From contig CAKRHW010000016.1 in NCBI GenBank assembly GCA_934339365.1, positions 1 to 49,200 of the forward strand: DNA of 49,200 bases. The letters are read 5' to 3'. Below the pieces are notes generated by a model. That model was not told where the DNA came from. It searched no databases and worked only from the letters and a program-made list of their open reading frames with translations. Below, piece by piece: positions 31,781-39,922 of the stretch (its first letter is position 1; each line of letters starts with the position of its first letter). Position numbers and translations under genes: made by a program. Origin of the DNA: an uncultured Lachnospiraceae bacterium (GTDB lineage Bacteria; Bacillota; Clostridia; Lachnospirales; Lachnospiraceae).

Positions 31781-32740
31781 TCATACTTCCTTCCACTCTA
31801 TCAGATTCGCTGCTCCAATAATTCCTGCACGATTCCCAAGCACAGCACAACGTATCTTAGGAAGATATGCGATATCCCCGCCAAAACTCTTTTCTTCTAC
31901 GATTTTCCGAAGAGGAGCTGTTAAGTATTCTCCCTGATTACAGATTCCACCGGAAAGCAATACCACATCCGGGCGAAAGATATTTACAAAATTCACAATG
32001 GATTCTCCTAAGTACGAAAGATAAGTTTCTACAATTCTCTTTGCAGATAAATCTCCAGCTTTCGCTGCATCAAAGGGAATCTTTCCATTCATTCGTTCTG
32101 TCTTTCCCCCGCATAACTCATACAGAAGAGACTGATGATTCTGTTGCATTGCCTCCTGTGCATCCCTAATCAATGCACTCGCAGATACATAAGCTTCTAC
32201 GCATCCTTTTCTTCCGCAGGTACATGGTTTCCCACCTAAAATCAGACTTGTATGTCCCAATTCAGCACCTCCGGCATGTCCGCCTTCATATATTTTTCCA
32301 TCGATGACAATGCCTCCTCCAACACCGGTTCCTAAGGTGAGAAGAATTGCATTCTCTGTTTCCTTTGCTGTGCCCGCCTTCACTTCTCCAAGTGCTGCAC
32401 AGTTTGCGTCATTAGAAACTGCAATCGGACAGGAAAAATATTGCTGCATTTCTTTTCTAACCGGTACCTGTTTCCATTCAATATTATTTGAATATAAAAC
32501 CATTCCCTCTTTTGCATCAACCGTTCCCGGACATCCGATTCCAATTCCGGCAAGTTCCTCTATGTTTTTATTCTTCTGTCGTAACAGATCCTTTACAAGT
32601 TCTGCCATATCCCTGATTACTTCACGACTATCCCGCTCCCTCTTCGTCGGGACAGATCCATCTATGATGATTGTTTGATTTTCATCAACAATTCCTGCTT
32701 TTATATTCGTTCCGCCAAGATCAATTCCAGCTCGAAACAT
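31781..32740 (-). CDS. ROK-family sugar kinase (glucokinase-like)
   Basis: This 319-residue protein probably phosphorylates glucose or a related sugar with ATP in the cytoplasm. The N-terminal phosphate-binding motif GIDLGGTNIKAG (residues 5-16), the catalytic-type Asp111 in SNDANCAALGE, the nucleotide site LTLGTGVGGG (134-143) and the ROK zinc motif (ELGH at 160-163, CTCGRKGC at 173-180) are all present. The ROK family also contains NagC/XylR-type repressors, but this one has no N-terminal helix-turn-helix and has the length of a kinase. I chose ATG 32740 because AAAGGAGG lies six bases upstream; an in-frame ATG at 32776 has no such site. The gene has its own promoter (32780-32808). The exact sugar cannot be read from sequence. 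Confidence 0.88.
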   Translation of the reverse strand: MFRAGIDLGGTNIKAGIVDENQTIIIDGSVPTKRERDSREVIRDMAELVKDLLRQKNKNIEELAGIGIGCPGTVDAKEGMVLYSNNIEWKQVPVRKEMQQYFSCPIAVSNDANCAALGEVKAGTAKETENAILLTLGTGVGGGIVIDGKIYEGGHAGGAELGHTSLILGGKPCTCGRKGCVEAYVSASALIRDAQEAMQQNHQSLLYELCGGKTERMNGKIPFDAAKAGDLSAKRIVETYLSYLGESIVNFVNIFRPDVVLLSGGICNQGEYLTAPLRKIVEEKSFGGDIAYLPKIRCAVLGNRAGIIGAANLIEWKEV

Positions 32741-32779
32741 TTTTTCCTCCTTTATGTTGCTACTAATTATCGTCACGCT

Positions 32780-32808
32780 ATTATAGCATTATCTTCCTAA
32801 AATTCCAA
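32780..32808 (-). promoter_or_regulatory. Promoter of the ROK kinase gene
   Basis: TTGGAA (32803-32808) and TATAAT (32780-32785) are 17 bases apart, a good housekeeping-sigma promoter. It starts just past the terminator of the preceding metY gene. Confidence 0.7.
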
Positions 32809-32833
32809 CAATCCTATCAGAAAATTTTTCCAC

Positions 32834-32872
32834 AAAAAAAGACCGCAACTCAAACTGTTTGCAGTCTTTTTT
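32834..32872 (-). terminator. Rho-independent terminator of metY
   Basis: On the minus strand AAAAGACTGCAA pairs with TTGCGGTCTTTT (one T-G wobble) around a 10-nt loop and runs into a T tract. The flanking A and T runs make it potentially bidirectional. It lies 54 bases past the metY stop. Confidence 0.85.
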
Positions 32873-32926
32873 CATATAGCTCCAAGTATCAAAGTACCCA
32901 GACCCTAATTATAATTTTATCGTTTC

Positions 32927-34234
32927 TTATTTGATTGCTTTAAATGCTTCATCTAAGTCCTGAATAATATCATCAATATTTTCTGTTCCAATAGACAGAC
33001 GAATTGTATTTGGCTTAATTCCCTGATCTGCTAATTCTTCCTCTGTGCACTGGCTGTGTGTTGTTGTTGCAGGATGAATGACTAGTGACTTCACATCTGC
33101 AACATTGGCAAGAAGTGAGAACAATTCCAGATTATCAATGAAATCTTTTGCTGTCTGTGCATCTCCCTTAATCTCAAATGTAAAGATAGATCCACCGCCA
33201 TTAGGGAAATACTTCTTGTATAATTCTCTCTGAGTTGCATCATCAGAAACAGATGGATGATGTACCTTCTCTACCTGTGGATGATTGTTTAAATACTGAA
33301 CAACCTTTAATGCATTCTCTACATGTCTCTCAACACGTAATGACAATGTCTCTAATCCCTGTAAGAAAATAAATGAATGGAATGGAGAAATCGTAGCTCC
33401 TGTATCTCTCAGTAAGATGGCACGAATCTTTGTTACAAACGCTGCCGGGCCAACTGCCTTAGTAAAGCTGATTCCATGATAACTTGGATTTGGCTCTGTT
33501 AAAGAAGCAAACTTACCAGATCCTTCCCAGTCAAACTTACCACTGTCAACAATCACACCACCGATGGTTGTTCCATGTCCACCGATAAACTTTGTAGCAG
33601 AATGTACCACAATATCTGCACCATATTCAATTGGGCGAACCAGATAAGGAGTTGCAAATGTATTATCAACTACCAATGGAATCTTATGTGCATGTGCAAT
33701 CTTTGCAACAGCCTCAATATCAACAACATCTGAATTAGGATTTCCTAAAGTCTCGATATAGATTGCTTTTGTATTTTCCTGAATTGCATCTTCAATCTCT
33801 TTTTCATTGAAAATATCAACAAATGTGGTAGAAATTCCGTATTGTGGAAGTGTATGCTCTAACAGATTGAATGATCCGCCATAAATATTCTTTGCAGAAA
33901 CAATATGATCTCCCTTCTGAGCAAGGTTCTCAATGGTATAAGTAACAGCTGCTGCACCGGAAGCAACTGCTAATGCTGCCACACCACCCTCTAAAGCTGC
34001 AATTCTTTTCTCGAATACATCTTCTGTAGGGTTTGTTAAACGTCCATAAATATTACCTGCATCTGTTAATCCAAATCTTGCTGCTGCATGATCGCAGTTA
34101 CGGAATACATAAGATGATGTCTGGTAAATCGGAACTGCTCTTGCATCTGTTACTGGATCAGGATTTTCCTGTCCCACATGTAATTGTAATGTCTCAAACT
34201 TGAACTTTCTCTGCTCTCTTGTAATCTTGCTCAT
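32927..34234 (-). CDS. metY: O-acetylhomoserine sulfhydrylase (PLP-dependent)
   Basis: The 435-residue protein belongs to the Cys/Met-metabolism PLP enzyme family. It is expected to make homocysteine from O-acetylhomoserine and sulfide in the cytoplasm. The PLP lysine is Lys215 in HSATKFIGGHG; VVDNTFATPYL (188-198) and NIYGRLTNPT (61-70) are other family signatures. The long form with residues 1-30 (FETLQLHVGQ) fits O-acetylhomoserine aminocarboxypropyltransferases of about 430 residues better than shorter cystathionine synthases or lyases (about 380). I chose ATG 34234, with GAGAGG upstream, over an in-frame ATG at 34255. It follows cysK on the same strand but has its own promoter, so the two sulfur genes can be expressed separately. 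Confidence 0.9.
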   Translation of the reverse strand: MSKITREQRKFKFETLQLHVGQENPDPVTDARAVPIYQTSSYVFRNCDHAAARFGLTDAGNIYGRLTNPTEDVFEKRIAALEGGVAALAVASGAAAVTYTIENLAQKGDHIVSAKNIYGGSFNLLEHTLPQYGISTTFVDIFNEKEIEDAIQENTKAIYIETLGNPNSDVVDIEAVAKIAHAHKIPLVVDNTFATPYLVRPIEYGADIVVHSATKFIGGHGTTIGGVIVDSGKFDWEGSGKFASLTEPNPSYHGISFTKAVGPAAFVTKIRAILLRDTGATISPFHSFIFLQGLETLSLRVERHVENALKVVQYLNNHPQVEKVHHPSVSDDATQRELYKKYFPNGGGSIFTFEIKGDAQTAKDFIDNLELFSLLANVADVKSLVIHPATTTHSQCTEEELADQGIKPNTIRLSIGTENIDDIIQDLDEAFKAIK

Positions 34235-34354
34235 AAAAACCTCTCTTTCTTTCACTCATAATATTCTAAAAATATCTATCTTCACGTTCTTTTCTTCCAA
34301 GCCTCTCCGGGCTCTCTGTCAGATTCAGACTTTCTGTATTCCTGACATTTTTTT

Positions 34355-34382
34355 ATTATAACATAGATTCTTTATCCTGCAA
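34355..34382 (-). promoter_or_regulatory. Promoter of metY
   Basis: TTGCAG (34377-34382) and TATAAT (34355-34360) are 16 bases apart, directly past the cysK stop codon. The resulting leader of about 115 nt contains a TGTCAG...CTGACA inverted repeat (34317-34347) and a small AGCC/GGCT hairpin. I did not find T-box or SAM-riboswitch consensus elements in it. Confidence 0.7.
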
Positions 34383-34390
34383 CCACTCAT

Positions 34391-35323
34391 CTACTCTGTA
34401 AATAAAGGTGTAGAATAATATCTGTCTCCAGTATCCGGAAGTAATACAACAATTGTCTTACCCTTGTTTTCCGGACGTTTTGCAATCTCAATTGCTGCCT
34501 CTAATGCTGCTCCGGAAGAAATTCCAACTAAAACTCCTTCTTTTTTTGCAACCAGCTTACCAATGGTAAATGCATCTTCATTCTTAATTGTAATAATTTC
34601 ATCATAAACTTTTGTATTTAACACATCTGGAACAAATCCGGCACCGATTCCCTGAATCTTATGTGGTCCACCTTTGCCTTCTGATAATACCGGTGAGCTT
34701 GCAGGTTCAATTGCAACAACCTTAACTTCTGGATTCTTTGACTTCAGATATTCTCCAACTCCGGTTAATGTTCCACCTGTACCAACACCGGCTACAAAAT
34801 AATCTACCTTGCCGTCTGTATCATTCCAGATCTCAGGACCTGTTGTATTTCTATGAATCTCAGGATTTGCCGGATTCACGAATTGTCCCGGAATAAAGCT
34901 GTTTGGAATCTCTTTTGCAAGTTCATTTGCTTTCTCGATTGCTCCCTTCATTCCCTTAGAACCTTCTGTTAAAACAATCTCTGCACCATATGCCTTTAAA
35001 ATATTTCTTCTTTCAATACTCATTGTCTCCGGCATTGTCAGAATAATACGATATCCCTTAATTGCAGCAATGGAAGCAAGACCAATTCCTGTATTACCGG
35101 AAGTTGGCTCAATGATTACAGTTCCTTCCTTCAGAATTCCCTTCGCTTCTGCATCTTCAATCATAGCCTTTGCTACTCTGTCTTTTACGCTTCCTGCCGG
35201 ATTAAAATATTCTAACTTCGCAAGAATTGTAGCCTCTAATCCTAATTCTTTCTCAATATTTGTTAATTCTACTAATGGTGTATTCCCGATTAATCCTAAA
35301 ACTCCCTTATAAATGTTACCCAT
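34391..35323 (-). CDS. cysK: Cysteine synthase (O-acetylserine sulfhydrylase)
   Basis: This 310-residue PLP enzyme makes L-cysteine from O-acetylserine and sulfide. The PLP lysine is Lys47 in FNPAGSVKDR. The substrate loop PTSGNTG is at 73-79, the phosphate-binding loop is GVGTGGTLTGVGEYL (about 178-192), and ISSGAA near the C-terminus completes the beta-family signature. Length and the absence of a regulatory CBS domain fit CysK rather than cystathionine beta-synthase. TAGGAGG lies seven bases before ATG 35323. The upstream promoter is a perfect consensus, suggesting high basal expression. Its neighbour metY uses the same sulfide pool for homocysteine. Confidence 0.95.
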   Translation of the reverse strand: MGNIYKGVLGLIGNTPLVELTNIEKELGLEATILAKLEYFNPAGSVKDRVAKAMIEDAEAKGILKEGTVIIEPTSGNTGIGLASIAAIKGYRIILTMPETMSIERRNILKAYGAEIVLTEGSKGMKGAIEKANELAKEIPNSFIPGQFVNPANPEIHRNTTGPEIWNDTDGKVDYFVAGVGTGGTLTGVGEYLKSKNPEVKVVAIEPASSPVLSEGKGGPHKIQGIGAGFVPDVLNTKVYDEIITIKNEDAFTIGKLVAKKEGVLVGISSGAALEAAIEIAKRPENKGKTIVVLLPDTGDRYYSTPLFTE

Positions 35324-35376
35324 ATTCTTTACCTCCTATATTTCCTACTGATTTACTATGTTTTATCGATAGCTGT

Positions 35377-35405
35377 ATTATATCCTTAACATTCTACCAT
35401 GTCAA
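35377..35405 (-). promoter_or_regulatory. Perfect-consensus promoter of cysK
   Basis: TTGACA (35400-35405), a 17-base spacer and TATAAT (35377-35382) match the housekeeping-sigma consensus at all twelve positions. A TATCGATA palindrome (35364-35371) sits at about the transcription start and could be an operator, but I cannot assign a regulator. Confidence 0.9.
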
Positions 35406-35437
35406 GTACATTTTTATATTTTTAAAATTTTTTCCGA

Positions 35438-35481
35438 TAAAAAAATACGCAGACAATTTCTCTTTGGAATGATTGTCTGCG
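35438..35481 (-). terminator. Rho-independent terminator of the pst-phoU operon
   Basis: CGCAGACAAT (35472-35481 on the minus strand) pairs perfectly over 10 bp with ATTGTCTGCG (35448-35457) around a 14-nt loop, then TATTTTTTTA follows. It lies 27 bases past the phoU stop and separates the phosphate operon from cysK. Confidence 0.92.
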
Positions 35482-35507
35482 CACCTGCCTTTTTCCCTAC
35501 AAAACAT

Positions 35508-36158
35508 TTATTCTTTTTCCATAACTTCGCCATTTAAATAATAATTAATCCATCTGGCTGCATTCACTGCATAGTCTCCAATTTTTTCTAAATGTTTTGC
35601 AACCATAAAATAATCGAGTGCTCCATGACTCAGTTCAGAATGTCCCTGAATCAAAGCGATAACCGTATTTTTTAAATCTTCTAACATTTGATCAACTTTG
35701 TCATCCTGTTGAATGACATCTAAGACCTCATTACTGTTTTTCTTTTCAAAAGCATCAATTACATTGATAACCATTGTCAGAACTTCTTCATACATTGCAT
35801 GAACCTTTGCATCAAGTTCTTTAATTGCCTCTCCCTGCAAATCTAACACAAGATCTGCAATATCTGCTGCCTGATCTCCGATTCTTTCCATATCTGTAAT
35901 CATTTTCAGTCCTGAAGAAACATTTCTCAAATCATCTGCAACCGGCTGTTGCAATAACAGCAACGATAAGCACAAATGTTCAATTTCTTTTTCTAAATCA
36001 TTGACCTGTTTATCCCTCTCGATGACCTTTTTTGCCATTTTACTGTCTCTCTTTTCCAGGCTCGATAAAGCATCCTGAATCTGGCCAACCAGAATCTGGC
36101 CCATTTCCACTAACCCACGATTTAGTTTTTCTAATTGTCCATGATATAATTCTCGCAT
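35508..36158 (-). CDS. phoU: Phosphate-signalling regulator PhoU
   Basis: The 216-residue all-helical protein has two PhoU three-helix repeats. Each carries the metal-binding E/DxxxD-type motif: DMERIGDQAADIAD in the first half and KHLEKIGDYAVNAARW in the second. PhoU links the Pst transporter to the PhoR/PhoP two-component system and damps phosphate uptake when phosphate is plentiful. It is the last gene of the operon, 24 bases after pstB, with GAGGAG upstream of ATG 36158, and is followed by the operon terminator. No phoP/phoR genes are in the window. Confidence 0.95.
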   Translation of the reverse strand: MRELYHGQLEKLNRGLVEMGQILVGQIQDALSSLEKRDSKMAKKVIERDKQVNDLEKEIEHLCLSLLLLQQPVADDLRNVSSGLKMITDMERIGDQAADIADLVLDLQGEAIKELDAKVHAMYEEVLTMVINVIDAFEKKNSNEVLDVIQQDDKVDQMLEDLKNTVIALIQGHSELSHGALDYFMVAKHLEKIGDYAVNAARWINYYLNGEVMEKE

Positions 36159-36182
36159 CCTTCTTCTCCTCTCTCTTCGAAA

Positions 36183-36974
36183 TCAGCCAAAACGTCCGGT
36201 AATATAATCTTCCGTCCGTTTATCACCCGGCTTAGAAAATAATTTTTTCGTATCATCAATTTCAATCAGATCTCCCATTAAGAAAAATGCTGTTTTATCC
36301 GAAATACGTGCTGCCTGCTGCATGTTATGAGTGACAATAACAATGGTATATTTATCTTTTAATTTCAGTGCCAGATCTTCAATCTTTGAAGTTGAAATCG
36401 GATCGAGGGCAGAAGTCGGCTCATCCATAAGCAATACATCCGGCTTAACCGCTAATGCTCTTGCGATACAAAGTCTCTGCTGCTGTCCACCAGACATTCC
36501 TAATGCACTTTTTTTCAGACGATCTTTTGTCTCATCCCAAATTGCTGCATCTCTTAACGAAGATTCTACAATCTCATCTAATTCCGATTTTTTTGTAATT
36601 CCATGCGTTCTTGGTCCATAAGCAATATTATCATAGATGCTCATTGGAAATGGATTTGCTTTCTGGAATACCATTCCAACTTTTTTTCTCAATGTATTCA
36701 CATCATACTTGTGATAAATATCACTTCCTTCATCAACAGAACCGTCTTTTCCTCCATCCTGAGGCTGATATAAAATCTTTCCTGTAATCTTACATCCTTC
36801 TACCAAATCATTCATTCGGTTCAGGCATCTTAAAAATGTTGATTTTCCACATCCACTCGGACCAATGATTGATACAATTTCCTTTTTTGGAATTGAGACA
36901 TTGATATCTTTTAATGCATGGTAATCATTGAAATATAAGTTTAAATTTTCTACCTTAAATGCTAAATTTCCCAT
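36183..36974 (-). CDS. pstB: Phosphate ABC transporter ATP-binding protein
   Basis: This 263-residue ATPase energises phosphate import. Walker A is GPSGCGKST (38-46), the Q loop is in GMVFQKANPFPMSIYDN, the ABC signature is MSGGQQQR, and Walker B is VLLMDEPTSALD, followed by the switch His in VTHNMQQ. It is slightly longer than usual because of an acidic insert (GGKDGSVDEGSDIYHKYD) before the Q loop. AAGGAG lies eight bases before ATG 36974. It starts 20 bases after the pstA stop, as expected for a co-transcribed subunit. Confidence 0.97.
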   Translation of the reverse strand: MGNLAFKVENLNLYFNDYHALKDINVSIPKKEIVSIIGPSGCGKSTFLRCLNRMNDLVEGCKITGKILYQPQDGGKDGSVDEGSDIYHKYDVNTLRKKVGMVFQKANPFPMSIYDNIAYGPRTHGITKKSELDEIVESSLRDAAIWDETKDRLKKSALGMSGGQQQRLCIARALAVKPDVLLMDEPTSALDPISTSKIEDLALKLKDKYTIVIVTHNMQQAARISDKTAFFLMGDLIEIDDTKKLFSKPGDKRTEDYITGRFG

Positions 36975-36994
36975 ATATATGCTCCTTTTTCCTT

Positions 36995-37885
36995 TTACTT
37001 TTCTGAACCCTGATTGCCAAATTTTCTGGCTGCAAGAGATGCTAATGCATTAATTCCAATTACTACAATCAATAACACAACCGCCGTTCCATATGCTTCT
37101 CCTGTATGGAAAGATTCTGAAGAAAGTAAATACATATGTGTTGATAATGTTCTCGCAGCATCTGTCAGTCCTGCTACTTTTGTAACACTTCCTGCTGTAT
37201 AAAGAAGTGCTGCCGTTTCTCCGACAATTCTTCCGATTGCTAAAATAATTCCGGATAAAATACCAGGTGCTGCTGCCGGAAGGATTACTTTAAAAATGGT
37301 ACGGACTTTTCCGGCACCGAGTCCAAAACTTGCTTCTCTGTACAAATCAGGAACAGAGCGGAGTGCTTCTTCCGTTGTTCTCATAATTAATGGTAAGATC
37401 ATAATCGCAAGAGTACATGCACCTGCTGCAAGAGATAATCTCATTTTCAAAAATGTAACAAAGAAAATAGAACCAAACAAACCATATACAATGGATGGAA
37501 TTCCGGCTAATGTTTCTGTTGTCATACGAACAACCTTTACGAATTTCGAACCTCTTTTTGCATATTCAGACAAATAAATTGCAGAACCAATTCCAAATGG
37601 AATGGAAATAGCAAGTGATAACAATGTCATAGATATCGTATTAATCAATGCTGGTGTCAATGATGCATTATCACTGGTATATGTCCAGGCAAAAAGAGAT
37701 GGCTTGATATATGAAATTCCATTTATAATAATATATACAATGATATAAATCAAAGCACCAAATGTTAAAATCGCAGCTCCATAAATCAGTACCTTCATAA
37801 TATATGACTTTATTTTTGCATACTGAATCTGTGATTTTTCCACTTTTTTGGCTTTTTCTTTTTCTACTGCAATAACAGCATCCAT
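36995..37885 (-). CDS. pstA: Phosphate ABC transporter permease PstA
   Basis: This 296-residue inner-membrane permease forms the phosphate channel with PstC. About 30 charged residues precede the first membrane segment (VLIYGAAILTFGALIYIIVY), and five further hydrophobic segments follow. The cytoplasmic coupling loop reads SVPDLYREASFGLGAGKVRT, with the EA..LGA signature that contacts the ATPase. AGGAGGAGA precedes ATG 37885. It lies between pstC and pstB, with a 35-base gap to pstC. Confidence 0.96.
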   Translation of the reverse strand: MDAVIAVEKEKAKKVEKSQIQYAKIKSYIMKVLIYGAAILTFGALIYIIVYIIINGISYIKPSLFAWTYTSDNASLTPALINTISMTLLSLAISIPFGIGSAIYLSEYAKRGSKFVKVVRMTTETLAGIPSIVYGLFGSIFFVTFLKMRLSLAAGACTLAIMILPLIMRTTEEALRSVPDLYREASFGLGAGKVRTIFKVILPAAAPGILSGIILAIGRIVGETAALLYTAGSVTKVAGLTDAARTLSTHMYLLSSESFHTGEAYGTAVVLLIVVIGINALASLAARKFGNQGSEK

Positions 37886-37920
37886 ATCTATCTCCTCCTA
37901 TCGCTGTTTCCTTCAGCTTT

Positions 37921-38778
37921 CTATTTTTTATCTTTTCCACTGATTGCAGAAAATGTCATATTAATTACTAATACAAATACAAACAATACCACAGCCGTTG
38001 CAATCAATGCTGTTCTGTGAGTTCCTGATGCATATGCCATCTCTGTAACAATGTGAGAAGTCATAGTACGAACTCCCTGCAATGGACTGTCCGGTACACG
38101 TGTTTGTCCTCCGACAACCATGATAACTGCCATTGTTTCCCCAATTGCACGACCAATTCCTAACACAACAGCGGAAATAATTCCTGACTTTGCTGCCGGT
38201 AAAACTGCACGAAAAATTGCACGCTCTTTTGTTGCTCCAAGTGCAAGTGCTCCCTCATAATAACTTCTTGGCACTGCACGAATAGATGATTCGCTGACAC
38301 CGATAATCGTTGGCAAAATCATAATTCCTAACAAAATTGCCGCACTTAAAATACTGTTTCCTGTTCCTCCAAAATTATTTCTTACAAAAGGAACAATCAC
38401 AACCATTCCAAAGAATCCATAAATAATCGATGGAATTCCGGCCATAAGATTGGTTGCCGGTTTTAATACTTTATAAATTCCCTTCGGGCAATAATATGAC
38501 ATAAATACAGATGCTAAAATTCCAATTGGCACACCTATGATAATTGCTCCGGCTGTAACATACACACTACCTACAATCATTGGCCAGATTCCATAAGATG
38601 CCGGCACATTCGTTGGTGCCCATTTTGTTCCAAACAGGAAATCTGCAACACTTACATCCTTAAATAAACTAAAACAATTTGCAAATAAAAAAACACATAT
38701 TACAATAACCGCTCCAATGGAAGCCATGGCTGCTATAAATAATGTGCCCTTCATTACTCTCTCTTTTACATTGCTCAT
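37921..38778 (-). CDS. pstC: Phosphate ABC transporter permease PstC
   Basis: The 285-residue protein has six predicted membrane segments and the EAA-type coupling loop AVPRSYYEGALALGATKERA. PstC and PstA together form the membrane channel. The ribosome binding site for ATG 38778 is weak (only GTGGTG nearby); an internal ATG at residue 9 (MKGTLFIAA) preceded by GAGAG is a possible alternative. The gene follows a strong intercistronic hairpin, which may lower its level relative to pstS. Confidence 0.95.
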   Translation of the reverse strand: MSNVKERVMKGTLFIAAMASIGAVIVICVFLFANCFSLFKDVSVADFLFGTKWAPTNVPASYGIWPMIVGSVYVTAGAIIIGVPIGILASVFMSYYCPKGIYKVLKPATNLMAGIPSIIYGFFGMVVIVPFVRNNFGGTGNSILSAAILLGIMILPTIIGVSESSIRAVPRSYYEGALALGATKERAIFRAVLPAAKSGIISAVVLGIGRAIGETMAVIMVVGGQTRVPDSPLQGVRTMTSHIVTEMAYASGTHRTALIATAVVLFVFVLVINMTFSAISGKDKK

Positions 38779-38806
38779 ATGAACACCACTTTCTTTTTTC
38801 TATTTT

Positions 38807-38838
38807 CTCTTTGCGGAAACTTTTGTTTCCACAAAGAG
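38807..38838 (-). promoter_or_regulatory. Intercistronic stem-loop between pstS and pstC
   Basis: CTCTTTGTGGAAAC and GTTTCCGCAAAGAG form a 14-bp stem with one G-T wobble around a 4-nt AAAA loop, 11 bases past the pstS stop. No T run follows it on the minus strand, so it looks more like a 3'-end-stabilising or partial-attenuation element than a full terminator. Confidence 0.75.
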
Positions 38839-38849
38839 ATTCTTTCCTG

Positions 38850-39788
38850 CTATTTTACTTCTGACCAGTCTTTTATTTTTCCTGTATAAATATCCTTTAC
38901 CTGATCTGTTGTAAGAGCATCTACACTGTTGTTCTTATTTACTACAACTGCAATACCATCAATTGCAATCTGTGTTGCCTTTAATTCTTTTACTTCTTCA
39001 TCCTTTAATTCACGACTTGCCATACCAATATCACAAGTACCTTCCATTGTATTCTTCATACCTGCTGTAGAATCAGAAGTATTTAACTCAACTGTGACAT
39101 CTTTATTCTTGTCTTTGTAAGCTTCAATTAACTTCTCCATAATTGGTGATACAGAAGAAGAACCTGAAACAACAACTTTTCCTGAAGCACCATTTGAAGT
39201 ATACTCTTTTGCATTTTCATCTATCTTAATATAACTCTGTCCGACAACATCCTGTCCCTCTTTACTCATAATAAAATTGATGAAATCCTGTGTCTGATCA
39301 TTTACCTTATCTTTTGTTGCAATGTTAAATGGTCTAGATACTTTATAAGTTCCTTTTGAAACATTTTCAGCTGTTGCTTCTGCTCCATCAATCTTAACTG
39401 CCTTTACTGTATCATTCAATGAACCAAGTGATATGTATCCGATTGCCTGTGGATCCTGTGCAACGTTGGTCATCATAACATCTGTTTTATTTGCAATAAC
39501 CGCTTCTGTCGTTGTATTGTCTGTCTTATTTCCATCTGCATCTTTTGTCTCTACACCAAACAGTTCAATGAAAGCTCCTCTTGTACCAGAACCATCTTCT
39601 CTTGATACTACTGTAATCGTACCGCTTGTGCTTCCTGATCCAGACTTTGTATCAGAACCTGCTGAACTTCCGTTATCTGCATTTCCACATCCTGTCATTG
39701 CAAACATGCTGATTGCTAATGCTGATACAAATGCGATTTTTACTTTTTTCTTTGCCTTTTCACTAATTCCTATGTTCCATTTCTTCAT
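38850..39788 (-). CDS. pstS: Phosphate-binding lipoprotein PstS, circularly permuted
   Basis: The 312-residue protein has a lipoprotein signal peptide (hydrophobic core ending in FAMTGC, lipidated Cys near residue 34), then a Gly/Ser linker, so it sits on the outer face of the membrane and delivers phosphate to PstCA. The phosphate-binding elements are all present but in swapped order. The mature protein begins with TITVVSREDGSGTRGAF (about 58-74), normally the second lobe. GSSSVSPIMEKLIEAY (about 210) and IGMASREL, normally N-terminal, come second, and the protein ends at IYTGKIKDWSEVK, normally the middle. AAGGAGG precedes ATG 39788. It is first in the operon behind a Pho box. Confidence 0.93.
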   Translation of the reverse strand: MKKWNIGISEKAKKKVKIAFVSALAISMFAMTGCGNADNGSSAGSDTKSGSGSTSGTITVVSREDGSGTRGAFIELFGVETKDADGNKTDNTTTEAVIANKTDVMMTNVAQDPQAIGYISLGSLNDTVKAVKIDGAEATAENVSKGTYKVSRPFNIATKDKVNDQTQDFINFIMSKEGQDVVGQSYIKIDENAKEYTSNGASGKVVVSGSSSVSPIMEKLIEAYKDKNKDVTVELNTSDSTAGMKNTMEGTCDIGMASRELKDEEVKELKATQIAIDGIAVVVNKNNSVDALTTDQVKDIYTGKIKDWSEVK

Positions 39789-39846
39789 GAATGATTTCCT
39801 CCTTTTTGGACATCTCTTAATTACAAAACATAGAATAATCCTAAGC

Positions 39847-39885
39847 TGTAAAGTTCACTTTCAAATAAAGTAAAGGTTTTGTAAA
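39847..39885 (-). promoter_or_regulatory. Pho box (PhoP-binding direct repeats) of the pst operon
   Basis: On the minus strand TTTACA (39885-39880), TTTACT (39874-39869), TGAAAG (39863-39858, degenerate) and TTTACA (39852-39847) repeat at exactly 11-base steps. This matches the known Gram-positive PhoP box of TT(A/T/C)ACA-like hexamers separated by about 5 bases. A TATTCT about nine bases further on could be the -10, with the box covering the -35 region, as in PhoP-activated promoters. Confidence 0.8.
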
Positions 39886-39916
39886 ATGTTTTTTTACTTC
39901 ATTTTACAAAACCTTT
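39872..39916 (-). terminator. 17-bp hairpin between the MATE gene and the pst operon
   Basis: AAAGGTTTTGTAAAATG and CATTTTACAAAACCTTT are perfect inverted repeats (17 bp) with an 11-nt loop, starting seven bases past the MATE stop codon. It probably ends the MATE transcript. The stem contains the first Pho-box hexamer, so termination and PhoP binding share the same DNA. The T run on the minus-strand side is weak (ACTTTATTT). Confidence 0.65.
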
Positions 39917-39922
39917 TTCTTG

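Noticed and set aside
34240..34350. Possible T-box or SAM riboswitch ahead of metY
   Set aside because: The leader is only about 115 nt and I could not find the T-box AGGGTGG element or the SAM-I conserved core; only weak hairpins are present.
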